From: Symsagittifera roscoffensis
Lineage: Eukaryota; Xenacoelomorpha; Acoela; Convolutidae
DNA length: 64,000 bases
Assembly (NCBI RefSeq): GCF_963678635.1
Contig: NC_087062.1
Span: forward strand, 26,376,833-26,440,832
Direction of reading: 5' to 3'
Shown: positions 40,855-54,283 of the stretch, piece by piece
Position numbering within the stretch: the first letter of the stretch is position 1
Layout of the letters: each line of letters starts with the position of its first letter
The notes under the pieces: model-generated
What the model was told of the DNA's origin: nothing
Databases searched by the model: none
Seen by the model: only the letters and a program-made list of their open reading frames with translations
Position numbers and translations under genes: made by a program

Positions 40855-41317
40855 GCAGGGAAAGCTTTTTCTTTAAAAATACAAGTTCGACTATTGTACT
40901 GCGACTGACTAAGAGTAAAAAACACATACGTTTTTCATAAAAATATTCTTATTTTGATATTTCTGGTTTTAAATCAACAATTTGTGCTTAATTGGGTAGT
41001 GAATACACTATCTTTTAAATTGACTGATATCATCACACTGTTCTAGTTCTCAAATCTTACGACTAATTATCGATTAATGTGAATAAATTGTATACACGCT
41101 GTACACTGATAACATACAAGGATTCGTGGTCACTATTTAATAGAAATTTTTGAAATTTATTGTGCTGTGTTATTATCATCAATAATCAAACTAGAAGGAC
41201 ACTAGCAATCGAACTGAGTGTATAGGCAGTAAGAAGTGATAAATTGAAAATGAGTCAAGGATACCTAAACTAGGTGATAGCTCCAGGAAATTAATACCTG
41301 AGAAACAGAGAAGAGCA

Positions 41318-44202
41318 ATGAACAACCCTTTTGTGGAAAGGATCACACGAACCCGGACCGACAAAGGCAAGACGGTTTCAGGCAGAATGGTTGAAACCAG
41401 AAGTCAAAAGTCCTCAGAAGAGCGAAAAGCTATGCTAGAAGTGGAGGTCCATCCGGACCAGGCCATGAATGAGAACCAGAAAATACATGGACTGGAGGGG
41501 AGAGACAGAAGGCTGGCGAGTGAATCTACTCCGGTAGAACAAGGCCACAATTTTGCCACTTCCACCGGGACACTGAACCGAGAGGAGATGTCGGAACTGT
41601 CCCACATCTCTACTGGGATTGGGGCAACTAGAAGATCTCCCACAGACAACGCCATGATGGCAGGCGTGACGGAGAAACAGGCAATGTCCTCATCGTTTTC
41701 AGAAAGAGTGGAGAACACTTTCGGAAACATTTTTCCATTCACCATAGGAGTGGGTACAGGAAATGAAGGTGAATCCCAGGAGGAAGAAGAGGACGATGAT
41801 GAGCAAGTTGACTTTGAATCTCGAGTCAGCCTCAATAGTTCGACCCAGGAGAATGAGGCATACACCGACAGAGAGACTGGAACCATGGACAAATTTGGTG
41901 TGGTGAGAACGATAAGCAAAGACACAAACACATCAGGCCAGTCAAGAGACTTTGTGAGTATGACAAATTCGGAGACGCGAACTGGGGAGAATAGAATCAT
42001 AGGGCTAGGCAACACATCGGCGGATCCAGAGGTGGATAATGAAAAGACGTCGAGGCAGATAATCAAAGCCCGAATCTCGGCCAGCACAAAGCTACCTGGG
42101 ATCGACAGGGTGACACCGCCACTAGTGACGCCACTAGTAGAAATTGGAGCATCATTAGAAGAAGCCTTGAACAACATAGTGGGCAGAATAGCAGAACAAA
42201 ATGAAAAGATGTCCATAAGAATGAGTGAACTAGAAGGAGCAGTCCACGTTGAAAGAGAAAGTTTGCGGGAAGAAATAAACCGCAATAGACAAGAAGTTGA
42301 TAGAAGCGAAAAACCCTTGAAGGAAAGAACGGACGAGCACATAGCGAAGAACTTGTCGCGAATGACAAGAGAAGCGGAACAGAGAGAGTTACGCTTAAGA
42401 GACGACATGGAGAAGTTAAGAATTCAGCAAGAGCAGACTCTTGGGACTCTTGACACAAAGATAGATGCGATGATGGAGAGGCGAACTCAGGCTATCATGG
42501 ATAGGTTGGACGGGCTACTAGGCAGCAAGAGTGGACCAAGAACTCGGGAGGTCCCAGCAGGGAGCCGAGGGTGAACTTCAATGACCAACAGAATAGGAGA
42601 AGGGCATATGGATCCACTAGATTTAGGGGTAGTTCAGCAGGCTATGCCACAGGGGATAATAGAACATGGGGCCCACACTTCAGAGGAAGTTCAACTGGTA
42701 ATAGACAGACTTCAAACGAGCGACCGATGCAAGGCACACATGCGACTGGCAGAGGCGATTCCAGGAACAGGAGTCATGCAAGTCCAGGGATGAGTCATGC
42801 GAGCCAAGGAAGAAACAATCCCGGCGAGTCGGATAGAAGTGATATACCAAATCCAGAAGCCTTATCAGGGGGCGAAGATACTCAGGCGGGGCATTCAAGA
42901 GATGCTACGGCAAAGGCCACATCCTTTAAACCCCTAAAAAGGTCTCTGGAGACATTCCTGACGAGGTTATCCAGAACCAATGAACGCAGTAAAAAGTCCA
43001 GAAGAGTCTTTAAGAAACCAAGATGCTATAAAGACGAATCTGACGGCTGCATTGACACCTGGATAGAGGTGATGAAACTGCATTTTGAGGAAGAAGACCA
43101 GTCAGAAAGGCAAGAGTGCAGTGCGCTCACCAGTATCTTGGAAGGGAGAGCCCTAAACTGTGTAATGGCCAAAATCAATATCAGCGGGATACTGCTGAGA
43201 AAATCTTTGAAATCTTGTTAAATCGTTTTGGCTCAGGGGTGCAGGGACACCAAGCAATGATGCGCTTCGAGAAAATGAGGCAACGAGAAGATGAGACGAT
43301 AGACAAGTTTCTAGACAATTTGGAGATTTTTAGAAGGCGTAGCCAACCGGACGAGTCGAACATGAGGACGAACCTGGCGGTAGCCTCAAAATGATGGTGT
43401 GAAGAATGATGAACTTCGTACAATGCTAGCAACACATTACACACCACTATCAACCAATGCGCCAACACCAGAGGAGTTGAGGCTCAAGTCAAAAGAATAT
43501 CTTTTGCTGAAACCTCCCTCGAGATCTGGATATTACAAGAACAATTACGGCAATTTTAACAACGGACCAGCAAACCAACGAAACAACTGGTACAAACCAA
43601 GGTATGATATGGACAAGAGGCGCTCTTGTGCAAATTTCAGCTCGACGGACCATCATGTGTCAGCATGCCCAACTTACAAACACGGCATGAAAGCAAAAGG
43701 CTTTAGCCTAGAGGACGAAGATGCGTCAGAATTCAATCATGAAGATTTCATCAGAGGAGTAATTGCAAAATTTGGCCCGAGGTGTTTCTTTTGCAACTTG
43801 GAAGGTGATTTTAAATCGGATTGTCCGCAGTTCTGGGATGATGTCAAGCATCCAAGGCATGAGGAAGCTCTATCGGGTGTGAAAGCCAGCAAGGCTCGCC
43901 TATTAAGTGAGCCGGAGGCGCGCAGGAAAGAAAAACCGCAAGAGCTGGCAACGAAGAAGATGCAAGCGGTAACAGAGGAGACATGTGTACCGAAACCGGT
44001 GACTGCGGCGGATGACTTCAAGATTGATTATAGGGCAGCCGCGAGGGATGCTCTAAATAGAGTGCAGCAGGAACTGGTAACGAAAGAGATCGAGCAAAAA
44101 GTGAAGCTCGAATTGGAAAAAGAGAAACTACAGGAGAAGTTGAATACCTTCGAGGCAACAGAAATCGAAGAAACAAAGGCACCAAGTAGTTTGAGCATAT
44201 AA
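41318..44202 (+). pseudogene. gag: Gag region of element 2
   Basis: The ATG at 41318 opens 418 codons (acidic and coiled-coil N-terminal region). The frame then shifts at about 42571, 43120-43200 and 43394. The capsid-like segment (GCIDTWIEVMKLHFEEED, near 43048) and the zinc-knuckle region follow, but the first knuckle reads CANF for CANC and the second NLEGDFK with His lost, so both are damaged. A TAA at 44200 breaks the link to protease. The long antisense frame 42408-41404 is a mirror of the coiled coil. Confidence 0.85.
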
Positions 44203-45060
44203 CTTAATGTGATCTCCGAGCAGAGGTTCGGCATGGTGCCACAAGGAAGCAAAATACAGTCAATAATCTCGGTAGCAGGACACCAGGTAATCAGAAATCT
44301 GAGTGAACCATCAGAGTTCACTTTGGTTCATTTGGACACATGGCGGATTATCTGAGACAGGTGGAGCCACGCACTGAGTCAAGAGCTGTGCGAGCACTAC
44401 TAACAACGGATGGCCCTCGGATAAAGAAGCTTCATGGGCGCTACGTGGAAGTCTATGGACCATATCAAGTGATGCTGAACATAGATGGAATCAGTATCTA
44501 CACCAGGACATATGTGACAACAGACAGTGACCAGATAGGGCAGATCTATCTGGGTGAAGAAGATCTGAAAGTCCGCAGGATAGGTCATGACGCCATGATG
44601 GAGCAAGACGCAGTACACATTGGATACGAAGCAGATGTGACTGCACATCTGCTCGACACCAACGGAAAGAAAAACGGGGTCACAGGGCTTCTGGACACAG
44701 GAGCGCTAGTGAGTGCGATGCCGATAAAGACTTGGGAAAGAATGGGCTTCACGAGGGAAGATCTATTTCCGACGAATCTCCGACTGGCAGCAGCCAATCG
44801 AGGAGCAATTTACGTAGCCGGAAGAACACCAATAACGGTCCTCCACATGGGAGGATGGGATCTTTGGATGAGCTTCCTGGTGGTAGAGAATCTGGACGAC
44901 GCCGACCAATTCAAATTGGGCAGAGATTTTGTCAGGAATTTTGACGTGATGATTGACTTGAACAACGGTCTAATAAGGATTAGGAACCCGGATAGGAAGT
45001 ATGTTAAGAAACCAATTAATAGAATAATAACAGACGAAAACAAGGTACCAATTTTTTAAG
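44203..45060 (+). pseudogene. Protease region of element 2
   Basis: Homologous to the element 1 protease. GLLDTGALVSAMP (about 44684-44722) keeps the catalytic DTG; LGRDFVRNFDV follows near 44916. A frameshift separates it from Gag around 44338 and a TAA closes the frame at 45058-45060, where element 1 continues into RT. Confidence 0.85.
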
Positions 45061-46903
45061 ACAGAAAAGTAAAACTACAGCCGGGACAAGCAGTGGTAGC
45101 AATTTTTAGAATGAGAAATTTGAATTCCATAAGTGATAGTAAACAGGTTTGTCTAGTACCGAATCCAAATAGTCAGAGTTCGGTGATTTTTTAGTACCGA
45201 ATCCAAATAGTTAGAGTTCGGTGATTTTAGGCCGGAGCTTCTCGGTAACGCGAAACGGATTCAATCCAGCGTGGAAAGAAGCTTGGTTACGCTTTGCCGA
45301 TAAGGACCGACTATGAAGAGACACAAAACTTGAAGAAATATAGTGTGAAAGACTGTCCTTATCATGCCAATAAAGATAAAATTTTTAAAAGGATCAATGA
45401 ATTAAAATCTATTCATAAATTGTTTTTAATGAAGTCCGACACGGACGATGGCTTATCGAGCTGCTCGAATTTTCCGGAACGCCCCTCGTCATATGAACTA
45501 GAGTCTGACAAACCGGTTTTGCCAGAGATAGAACACTTAAAAGGGAAAATAGGCAAGGGAGATTTCGAGCTACTACGGGAGGTTTTAAATCGGAACGCGG
45601 ATGTATTTTCAAGACATAAGGCGGATATCGGTTGCTGTAATTTCGTCGAACGCGAAATCGAACTTGAGGAAGGCGCCGTTCCCCATAGGGAAGGCGCAAG
45701 ACGAATGACGCCACATAAATTGAAATCGCCATGGGCTTGCGGGGTAGTAATGGCGAAAAAAAAGGGGCAGCTTAGGTTTTGTTGCGACTTTCACTACTTG
45801 AACGCGGTAACGATAAAAGATGCGTACCCGATACTTCGAATAGACGAGAGCCTCTCTAAACGAGCAAGGAATCTGGATAGAGAGGTATACCAGGATCCTG
45901 ACAGTGATTGCTACCTCATACCAGGTGAAAGAGTCTTTGATAACGCAGCGGATGATAAGGAAACAATAGCGGTATCGAAACGTTCGATGAGTCTGTTGCT
46001 ACAAAAAGAGGTAGTCAGGACTGATCTTCAGCCATTCGAACACGAAACACAGCCATTGGCAAAGATTTGGTGCGTTAAGATGGAAGAAGATACGCATCAG
46101 CCCAATGAGCTGAATAGTCAGATGAGGGTCATGAAGACGTACTTGAAGGCGAGATACAGACTCTCGGATCTTCTATGAGCGCAGAGAAATGACCGCATGA
46201 CAAGCAACCTGAAAAGGTGGATCGAAAACGGTTCTCCGGACAAAGGAGACCTCGAGGAAAACAGTTACCGCCTTCTGCGACAATATTTTATGCAGAAAGA
46301 GGGAAGGTTATACTTGAACAAGGACGGGATTGTGGCTTGCAGGAGAAGAGATGAAGACAAAGTCCTATACAAGTATAACGCGGTAGTGTTGCCGCAACTC
46401 TATCACACAGAACTATTATTCAGGTCGCATGATCAGATGGGCCATCAGGGGATCGACAAAGTACATCAGAGGATCCTGAAGCGCTTTGAGTGGCCTGGAA
46501 TGAAAAAGGCATGCGAGAAGTGGGTAACAGCATGTCTGTCATGCCAAAGGGTCAAGGATCCAAGGAAATTGCGATTTCCCTTAAAATCAATTGAGTCTGA
46601 ATTCAACGAGGTGGTGCAGATAGATCACCAAAAGATATGCATGACAGACAGTGGCTATAATCAAGTCTTGGTCATGATAGATCACTTCACGAAGTATGCA
46701 GAGGCCGTGCCCTGCATAACTGCCTCAGCGGAAGAGACGTGCGACCACCTGATCAATACGTGGATAGCAAAACACGGTTGTCCGATGACGTTTCAATCGG
46801 ATAACGGAACAGCTTTCGTAGGAGAACTAACGAAAGAGCTAAAGAGACGCTCACAAATGCTCAAGCTCACTCAACGACATACCATGCCCAGACAAATGGC
46901 TTA
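45061..46903 (+). pseudogene. Rearranged pol block A: RT N terminus joined to integrase
   Basis: Up to about 45860 this matches the region from after protease to the beginning of RT (FCCDFHYLNAVTIKDAYP). At about 45860-45866 it jumps directly to the RNase H-integrase spacer and the integrase N terminus (matching 49430-50470), losing the RT core and RNase H. It ends near 46903 within integrase, where sequence returns to the post-protease region. The integrase piece keeps H/H and CLSC zinc ligands and the first two catalytic Asp (QIDHQK, QSDNGT). The junctions share only a few bases. Confidence 0.8.
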
Positions 46904-48953
46904 GAAACCAATTAAAAGAATAATAACAGACGAAAACAAGGTACCAAATTTTCAAGACAGAAAAGTAAAATTACAGCCGGGACAAGCAGTGGTAGCAATT
47001 TTTAGAATGAGAAATTTGAATTCGTTAAGTGATAGAAAACAGGTTTGCTTAGTACCGAATCCAAATAGTCAGAGTTTGGTGATTTTAGGCCGGAGCTTCT
47101 CGGTAACGCAAAACGGACTGTGTGTCAGTGTGTAATTGAACACAATGGACACCACTGTTTCAATCCAGCGTGGAAAGAAGTTTGGTTACGCTTTGCCGAT
47201 GAGGACCGATTATGAAGAGACACAAAATTTGAAGAAATATAATGTGAAAGACTGTCCTTATTATGCCAATAAAGATAAAATTTTAAAAAGGATTAATAAA
47301 TGAAAATCTATTCATAAATTGTTTTCAATGAAGTCTGACACGGACGACGGCTTATCGAGCTGCTCGAACATTTCGGAACGCCCCTCGTCCTATGAACTAG
47401 AGTCTGAAGAACCGGTTTTGCCAGAGATAGAACACTTAAAAGGGAAAATAGGCAAGGGAGATTTCGAGCTACTACGGGAGGTTTTAAATCGGAACGCGGA
47501 TGTATTTTCAAGACATAAGGCGGACATCGGTTGCTGTAATTTCGTTGAACACGAAATCGAACTTGAAGAAGGCGCCGTTCCCCATAGGGAAGGCGCAAGA
47601 GGAATGACGCCACATAAATCGGAAGCGTGCCGAGCGGAAATAGAAACGTTGATCGAATACGACATGTTAGAAACCTCGAAATTGCCATGGGCTTGCGGGT
47701 TAGTAATGGCAAAAAAGAAAGGGGCAGCTTAGGTTTTGTTGCGACTTTCGCTACTTGAACGCGGTAACGATAAAAGATGCGTACCCGATACCGCGAATAG
47801 ACGAGAGCCTCTCTAAACTTGGTGATGCCAAGTTCTTCACCACATTGGACTTAGGTTCTGCCTTCTGGAATGAGTGGAAGCAGTGTTGACATGGAAGGCC
47901 CCCAGAACGGACACACAGCTCCTGAGCTTCCTAGGGTTTGCCAACTACTACCGTGAGTTCATAAAAGGATATGCAGACAAGGTGTAACCGATGCAGAAGC
48001 TGATGCGCAACAAAGGGAAAAAGTTCGAGTGGAGCGATGAAGCTCAAACGGCCTTTGAGAACATAAAGCGGGAAACGTGCGAAGCGCCAGTGCTAGGTCT
48101 TCCCACTGAAAAGGGCATGTATGTTCTTGACACAGTAGTAGCCATCTTGGGAATACTGCATCAGGAGCAAGAATGGAATGAGAGAACAGTTCTCCGTCCC
48201 ATAGCATATGGCAGTAAGGTGTTAAGTGACACTGAGATGAAATATGGTGCACCAAAAGCAGAATTGTTTGCAGTAGTCACGTTTGTGGAAAAGTACCGCG
48301 CATACTTGGGGAGCGCTCCCTCTAAGTTACGCGTGGACAACAGGGCGTGATCCTGGTTGAAGCCATACTCGATGGATCAGAGTTATATTGGTAGGTGGAT
48401 AGTAAGATTAGATGGCTACCACATGATAATCGAGCACAGGATGCGTGACAAACACCAGAATGCTGACAGCCTCAGCAAGAAAACCGAGTTCTATGAAAGA
48501 CTGGAACAGAAGCAGGCCAATCAGGCAGAAATAAAGAAAGGATTCTCGTTTCTGGACAAAGAAACTTATGAAGAGCTTCCGTTGACGAGATGGTTGGACA
48601 AGTCTGGACATCCAATTCCAGGACATCCTGAGTTACCTGTAGAGAAAGCAGCCGGGATAAAGATCCTATCCAAGAAGGACCCGGTGCCCTTGGATTTGTT
48701 GCTGCGCTCAAACCTGGTCCAGCAGGAACTCTCTCGCATGAACATTAACAGCCTCTCATTATTGGACAAAACGGTGCAGGTCACACCGCAAGTGATGCAG
48801 ATGCTGGGTGGATTGTTAGAGAGAGAAGTGACCAGAGATGACCCCGAATGGGCAGCAGCAGTGGCATCACTGACAGTCAGTGAGAAGGTGAAGATCATGC
48901 CGTCCAGACGACAACACAAAGAGAACGAGAGGGATTGTAGGACAATAGTTTAG
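46904..48953 (+). pseudogene. Pol block B: RT remnant and RNase H of element 2
   Basis: Second copy of the post-protease/RT start (46904-47870, duplicate of 45005-45860). After LDLGSAFW (about 47840-47872) the sequence skips to the RT thumb (LSFLGFANYYREF), so the catalytic core with YVDD is absent. RNase H follows: VLDT then VVAI, a 9-bp loss that removes the DAS of the first active-site block, and a TGA after VDNRA (48348-48350). NADSLSKK near 48460 is kept. Non-functional RT and RNase H. Confidence 0.85.
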
Positions 48954-51578
48954 CAACTAGTATCTTCAATACCACACAAGGTTTTACCCAGTACTTCTTA
49001 CGGACGGAAAGAACAGGGGAGCGATACGCGTAAGAAAACCGTTACCTTTATAGACCAGGATAAAGAAGGTGAAAAGGTTGAACGAAACCTGGTGCAAGGT
49101 TGTTTGTCCGGGGAGACGAACGGTGAGGAGAGCCAGCGAGTTCAAGATCAACACCCGGGACAAAAAAGTTTGTCAGGGGAGTCTGATGTAGATGACGAAG
49201 TTCCTGATGGAAAGCAGGACCTGGAGAACACAGTTTTGTCCGGGGAGTTCAGATGGATGCGAAGAAAGCGCAAAACTGACCCAGGAGATGGTGCAGACTC
49301 CGTCGCAGACTCTTCAACAGATGACAATTCTCGAAACTCAGGAATTGACACCTACTCAGACAGGAACTCATGCTCGGGATCGGAACTGTCAGAACTAGCG
49401 ATCCACACGCTACTAGTTGAAACTCGAGCAAGGGATCTGGATAGAGAGGTATACCAGGATCCTGACAGTGATCGCTACCTCATGCCAGGTGGAAGAGTCT
49501 TTGATAACGCAGCGGATGATATGGAAACAAAAGCGGCATCGAAACCTTCGATGAGTCTGTTGTCACAAAAAGAGGTAGTCACGACTGATCTTCAGCCATT
49601 CGAACACGAAACACAGCCATTGGCAAAGATTTGGTGCGTTAAGATGGAAGAAGATACGCATCAGCCCAATGAGCTGAATAGTCAGATGAGGGTCATGAAG
49701 ACGTACTTGAAGGCGAGATACAGACTCTCGGATCTTCTAAGAGTGCAGAGAAATGACCGCATGACAAGCAATCTGAAAAGGTGGATCGAAAACGGTTCTC
49801 CGGACAAAGGAGACCTCGAGGAAAACAGTTACCGCCTTCTGCGACAATATTTTATGCAGAAAGAGGGAAGGTTATACTTGAACAAGGACGGGTTTGTGGC
49901 TTGCAGGAGAAGATATGAAGACAAAGTCCTATACAAGTATAACGCGGTAGTGTTGCCGCAACTCTATCAGACAGAACTATTATTCAGGTCGCATGATCAG
50001 ATGGGCCATCAGGGGATCGACAAAGTACATCAGAGGATCCTGAAGCGCTTTGAGTGGCCTGGAATGAAAAAGGCATGCGAGAAGTGGGTAACAATATATC
50101 TGTCATGTCAACAGGTCAAGGATCCAAGGAAATTGCGATTTTCCTTAAAATTGATCGAGTCGTCTGAATTCAACGAGGTGGTGCAGATGGATCACCAAAA
50201 GATATGCATGACAGACAGTGGTTATAATCAAGTCTTGGTCATGATGGATCATTTCAAGAAGTATGCAGAGGCCGTGCCCTGCATAACTGCCTCAGCGGAA
50301 GAGACGTGCGACCACCTGATCAATACGTGGATAGCGAGACACGGTTGTCCGATGACCTTTCAATTGGATAACGGAACAGCTTTCGTAGGAGAACTCACGA
50401 AAGGGCTAATGAGACGCTCACAAAATGCTCAAGCTCACTCCACGACATACCATCTCAAGACAAATGGCTTAGTGGAAAGGCAGAATCGAACGTTAGTGTC
50501 GATGCTGAGGGTATATTGTTCCAAGTACATGGCCGATTGGGACAGATAACTTCCACAGGTGATGGGAGCTTACAGTAGCACACACCATTCCACCGCCGGA
50601 GTTAGTCCACATACGATGCTGACCGGGCACGAGAAGTCTTTGCCCTTGAATTTCTTCTACCCAGAGTATGAGGGTAAGAAGACGTCACCACAGGTCTATG
50701 TAAGGGATGTAATAAGACGTCAGCAGGAGTTAAACGACTTATGTAGACGAAATACTCAGCAGGCACAGGCAAGGCAAAGGAAAAGATTTGAAAAGAAAGC
50801 AGCTGGTGCAAAGGCTTATTCGGTAGGGGACTACGTATGGGTATTTCAGAACGTCATACCACCGAAAGGAACGAAGAAGCTCCTAAAAAAGTGGAGTGGA
50901 CCCTTCATGATTACGGAGGTGCACCAGGAGGGACGCTTCTATAGACTGAGTACTGGCCGAGCCGCTCATTACGAAAACATTAAGCCACACAATCCATCGA
51001 CAGAAGACTGGTGTATACCTGCAGACATGGAAGAGGTGGATAATCTAATGATGGACCCTGCTTGTGAGGTCAATGAGAAGGGCACCAGGGAAAAGAACGA
51101 TGGAAATGAAGTCATAGAGGAAGGAAGAAGTACACCACTGGACCTGGACCCAAATGAGGTGATTGAAGCATACGATGAAACTTTACCCCACACAGAAGAG
51201 GACTGGCAAGACCCTGAACAAATGGAGGTTCCCAAGAACTTGGAACCGGATCTTCCGTTCACGATACAGACTCGTCAAAATGACAGGACAAGATCCAAGA
51301 AGAAATATAACCCTTACGGCGACGATTTTGTAGTGGACAGGATAGACCTAAAGAATATAGGGGAAGAAGTAGTGGGTCTAGAAGAAATAACTGTGTCAGA
51401 GGACATTGACATAGTCGATGATCACGACGATGAGTGGGTCGATGACCGGTCGAAACCCGAGGTAGAATTCGTTGACGAGCAACAACATCCATATGAACAA
51501 GACTTGACGAATCTGCGTGTCTTGGAATGGCTGAAAGAAATGACGTCGGACCCAAAGGAGACCAGTGTCACGATTTAA
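48954..51578 (+). pseudogene. Integrase region of element 2
   Basis: A spacer with PPT-core/LSGE repeats, then an open frame 49092-50549 covering the zinc domain (SHDQMGHQG; first Cys of the CLSC pair replaced by Tyr, IYLSC) and the catalytic core (QMDHQK, QLDNGT, VERQNR all retain D, D, E). A TAA at 50547-50549 interrupts, and the frame resumes at 50559 through the GPF module (KKWSGPFMI, near 50890) and acidic tail to a TAA at 51576. Confidence 0.85.
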
Positions 51579-51704
51579 GATGTAGATCGTGAAAGCATGA
51601 AATACATGAAAACCGAACGAGAAGATCCTTCCTGGGCTGCCCAGGAGGGGCGACTACTCATTCCGGCTTCCAATCTCGACTTGATACCCGGTATGCGATC
51701 GACG

Positions 51705-51750
51705 GGGACGTCGATGGATGTTTTTGTCCGGGGAGTGGGGGTAGGACTTA
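51705..51750 (+). promoter_or_regulatory. Internal polypurine-tract candidate of element 2
   Basis: GACGGGGACGTCGATGG then TTTTTGTCCGGGGAGT and GGGGGTAGGA, nearly identical to 16127-16180 although the surrounding coding frame of element 2 is broken. Confidence 0.6.
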
Positions 51751-51879
51751 CCCACACTGAAAATTTATAAATAAAAAAATTAAGAATAGCAAGAGAGACA
51801 GGGGATTTAGAATCAGAAACAGGCGAAGAACCAAAGTAACCTGACATAGGGAGGTTAGTTGAGTCATATTTTAACTTAC

Positions 51880-52303
51880 CAAATGAAAATTCAAGAGCAT
51901 AATACTAACAGACAGCGATTTCATACTCACAGATAGAACATGTGCGATAGCAATCACAGCAGACATGAGTTTTAAGACAGCGTTAGCAGCCGATTTTAAG
52001 AGAGAATATAAAAACATAGAATTCCTTTGGAAGCAAAGACCAGGAAAAGGGGGCGTAGCAGCCTTGCCTCCGGCGGCGTCACAGATACCGGGAAAATACC
52101 TATGTTTCTTAGTGACACGGGCGACGGAGAAGCGGCACGTGGACCCGGAAAACCTAGTCTTGTCCTTGACCTAGAAAACCTAGTCTTGTCCAGTGTACGA
52201 CACGAACAGAGGACGACTGCATCCTCGAGAACTGTACGCACTCATACACGTAATCTTCTCTGATACTAATATACAAGTTTACTTTCTTAAGAAATTTTTT
52301 TAA
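51880..52303 (+). pseudogene. Macro-domain-like end of element 2 Gag-Pol
   Basis: DSDFILTDRTCAIAITADMS (from about 51910), AASQIPGKYLCFLVTRAT and, after a small rearrangement near 52160-52195 that duplicates CCTAGTCTTGTCC and removes about 16 codons, VYDTNRGRLHPRELYALI to a TAA at 52301-52303. Conservation with element 1 indicates the domain is ancestral to the family. Confidence 0.7.
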
Positions 52304-52689
52304 ATATAGGCTGAGTTAAGGTGACATGCAAGAGGGTGTCAGACTAAAGTAGGTAATGTGTGTTACGTTATGTTATGTGTTATGTTATAAAGGTCCTGGG
52401 TAAAAAGGAGTTAGTGACCACGAACAACTGAATAACAATCTAAGGAATAGATCCAAAGTTTGGACTGTCCAATCTTAGGTCGAGTTTCCAAATTTTAGAG
52501 ACCGATTGATTTTAATAAATTTTAGGATCAAAATCTTTTGAACTGACTATTTAAATAAACTTTAACGAGAAGTTAAGGTGAAACGGACAAGTGTGATATT
52601 CGTGACCTATTTTCTAGATCCTGATTGATCATTTAATTTCTCACTTGAGTCAAATCATTGAATCAAATCGAATCGAACATGAAAAGAGA
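52304..52689 (+). promoter_or_regulatory. ORF1-ORF2 intergenic region of element 2
   Basis: No gene. It has TTACGTTATGTTATGTG (about 52362-52378) and the hairpin TTGGAC-t-GTCCAA (near 52460-52472), in the same order as in element 1. Confidence 0.45.
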
Positions 52690-54283
52690 ATGGATAACAT
52701 CAACTTGGATGAATTGATGGACCTGGCATAGGCATATGTAGGACCGATGGTAGATGCGATCTATCGTCGGCTAATGGATGGAGACTTCGCTCTGGAGGAC
52801 CCAGAGGTTGTCATGTTGCTGACCGCGCTGATAAACATCTTCGGGCATGACAACCGTGGGGACCGCCCCACGGAAGTCCTATTGATGGCAGCATACGGAG
52901 AGAGGGGAGTAATAGACCACCCGAACTTGAGAGTGATGAGGTGGAGAAACGGGGCTCTCTCAGGGAGTGACTTGGCGAACGAGCCTGGATTGGGAAGTTT
53001 ACCAAAGAGGGCGAGAGTAGAACAGGGGGGTTCAAACGAACCAAACGATGCAAGATCTAGATGGGATGAAAGATGAACTGGAAAGGACCCGGATGGAGCT
53101 GGATGAAGTGACCAAGACCATGCTCATTACGGAGGACGACAGAGACATGTGGAAGAGATTGTTTGAAGACTGCAACAAAAAGCAGGGTGAAGAAATTGAA
53201 CGCTTGAGGCGGGACTACAAGGAGCGATCGGAACGGGTGGCATTGACAACAGCCGTGGAAAAAGTAATACCTGCAAGGAGTATTCCTCCTGGGCAGTCCC
53301 CGATGGAGCTCTTGACGCCTCGAGAAATGAGTCAAATGACAGAAACGCGACTCCCAGCTACAACAGGTCGAGTGACAATCCCGGAAGCGAGTGATACCTT
53401 AGTTGACCCAGTCGTGGAGATGAGGAAGCTGATAGAGACAGCTGGACGACTAGTGGCCAACAGGAATGCGCCAGGTTCCAGGGTGACTGCACCCTATGGA
53501 ACGGTTGACGACATGGGCAGAGTACAGCTCTCCCAAGACGTAATGAACAAAAGGGGAGTTAGCGATGCAACGCTACTAATGGGGAGCTCAAATGTCCCAG
53601 ACAGGAAGATACGAAAGATGCCGGTGAAGAAATTGTCACGGGTAATGGATGTGCAAAAGAATAATCAGTTGAAGTATAACTTCACAGGAGTTCCGGAGGC
53701 GGATCCGAGAGCTTGCTTCAATCGAGCGATGTGAAACCCGGCAGTAAACCTGCAGCAACCACCACTGGGGACATCACATCTGATACTGGGAGACAGCTTG
53801 GTCAGAGTGCTCTCAAACTTGCGGACCTCCTGGATCACCACGGTGATAGCTTTCGGAGGCGCGACGATAGCCCAGTTATTTCGGATGGTGGAGTCGATGA
53901 ACCCAGGGAGAATCCCTAATGTAACTATCCTAGTTGTGACAAATAACATCTCGAGAAGCTCGGATGAGGAAGAAGCACTATGGGAATCAATGATGGTGTG
54001 CTTGTTTACTACTGTCTGGCAGAAGTTCAAATGCGCGGTATTGACCGTTTGCACTGTGCCAATGAACACGAGGACTTTGACTGCAACAGGGAGAAAGCAC
54101 AACGAAGGAGTGATCAGGTGGAACAAAATCTCGAGGAATCTTGCAAGTCAGAATGCCAGAAGTATGATCCTTATGGATATCGAACACGAGCTGATGGCTA
54201 TGGATCAGGCCAGGCTGACCACTGACGGCATTCACTTTGATAGAATAGAAGGACATGCTTGGTTGAACAGAGTCTTCCAATAG
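52690..54283 (+). pseudogene. ORF2 of element 2, N-terminal part with SGNH hydrolase
   Basis: Starts at ATG 52690 (MDNINLDELMDLA, then TAG). Aligns with residues 1-570 of element 1 ORF2 (IYRRLMDGDFALEDPE against IYQRLIDCDFTREDPG). Frameshifts near 53060 and a stop at 53732. The SGNH domain reads HLILGDSLVRVL (about 53777-53812), AFGGAT, then VVTNNIS where element 1 has GTND, and TTDGIHF (about 54220-54240). The third block is therefore altered, the nucleophile and His blocks remain. Ends in TAG 54281-54283, after which the same frame continues. Confidence 0.85.

Larger units (their letters stand above)
38394..41317 (+). other. Leader of element 2
   Basis: About 2.9 kb without a supported gene. 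It has three tandem 29-bp repeats (38916-39002, each with TTGCGCTCAATCCGG), a GGAGGGG-rich cluster (40190-40490) and one copy of the structured RNA (40734-40854). Confidence 0.7.

Noticed and set aside
41404-42408. 334-codon antisense ORF opposite element 2 gag
   Set aside because: It mirrors the acidic coiled-coil coding strand, is Ser/Leu-rich without family features, and has no counterpart in element 1.
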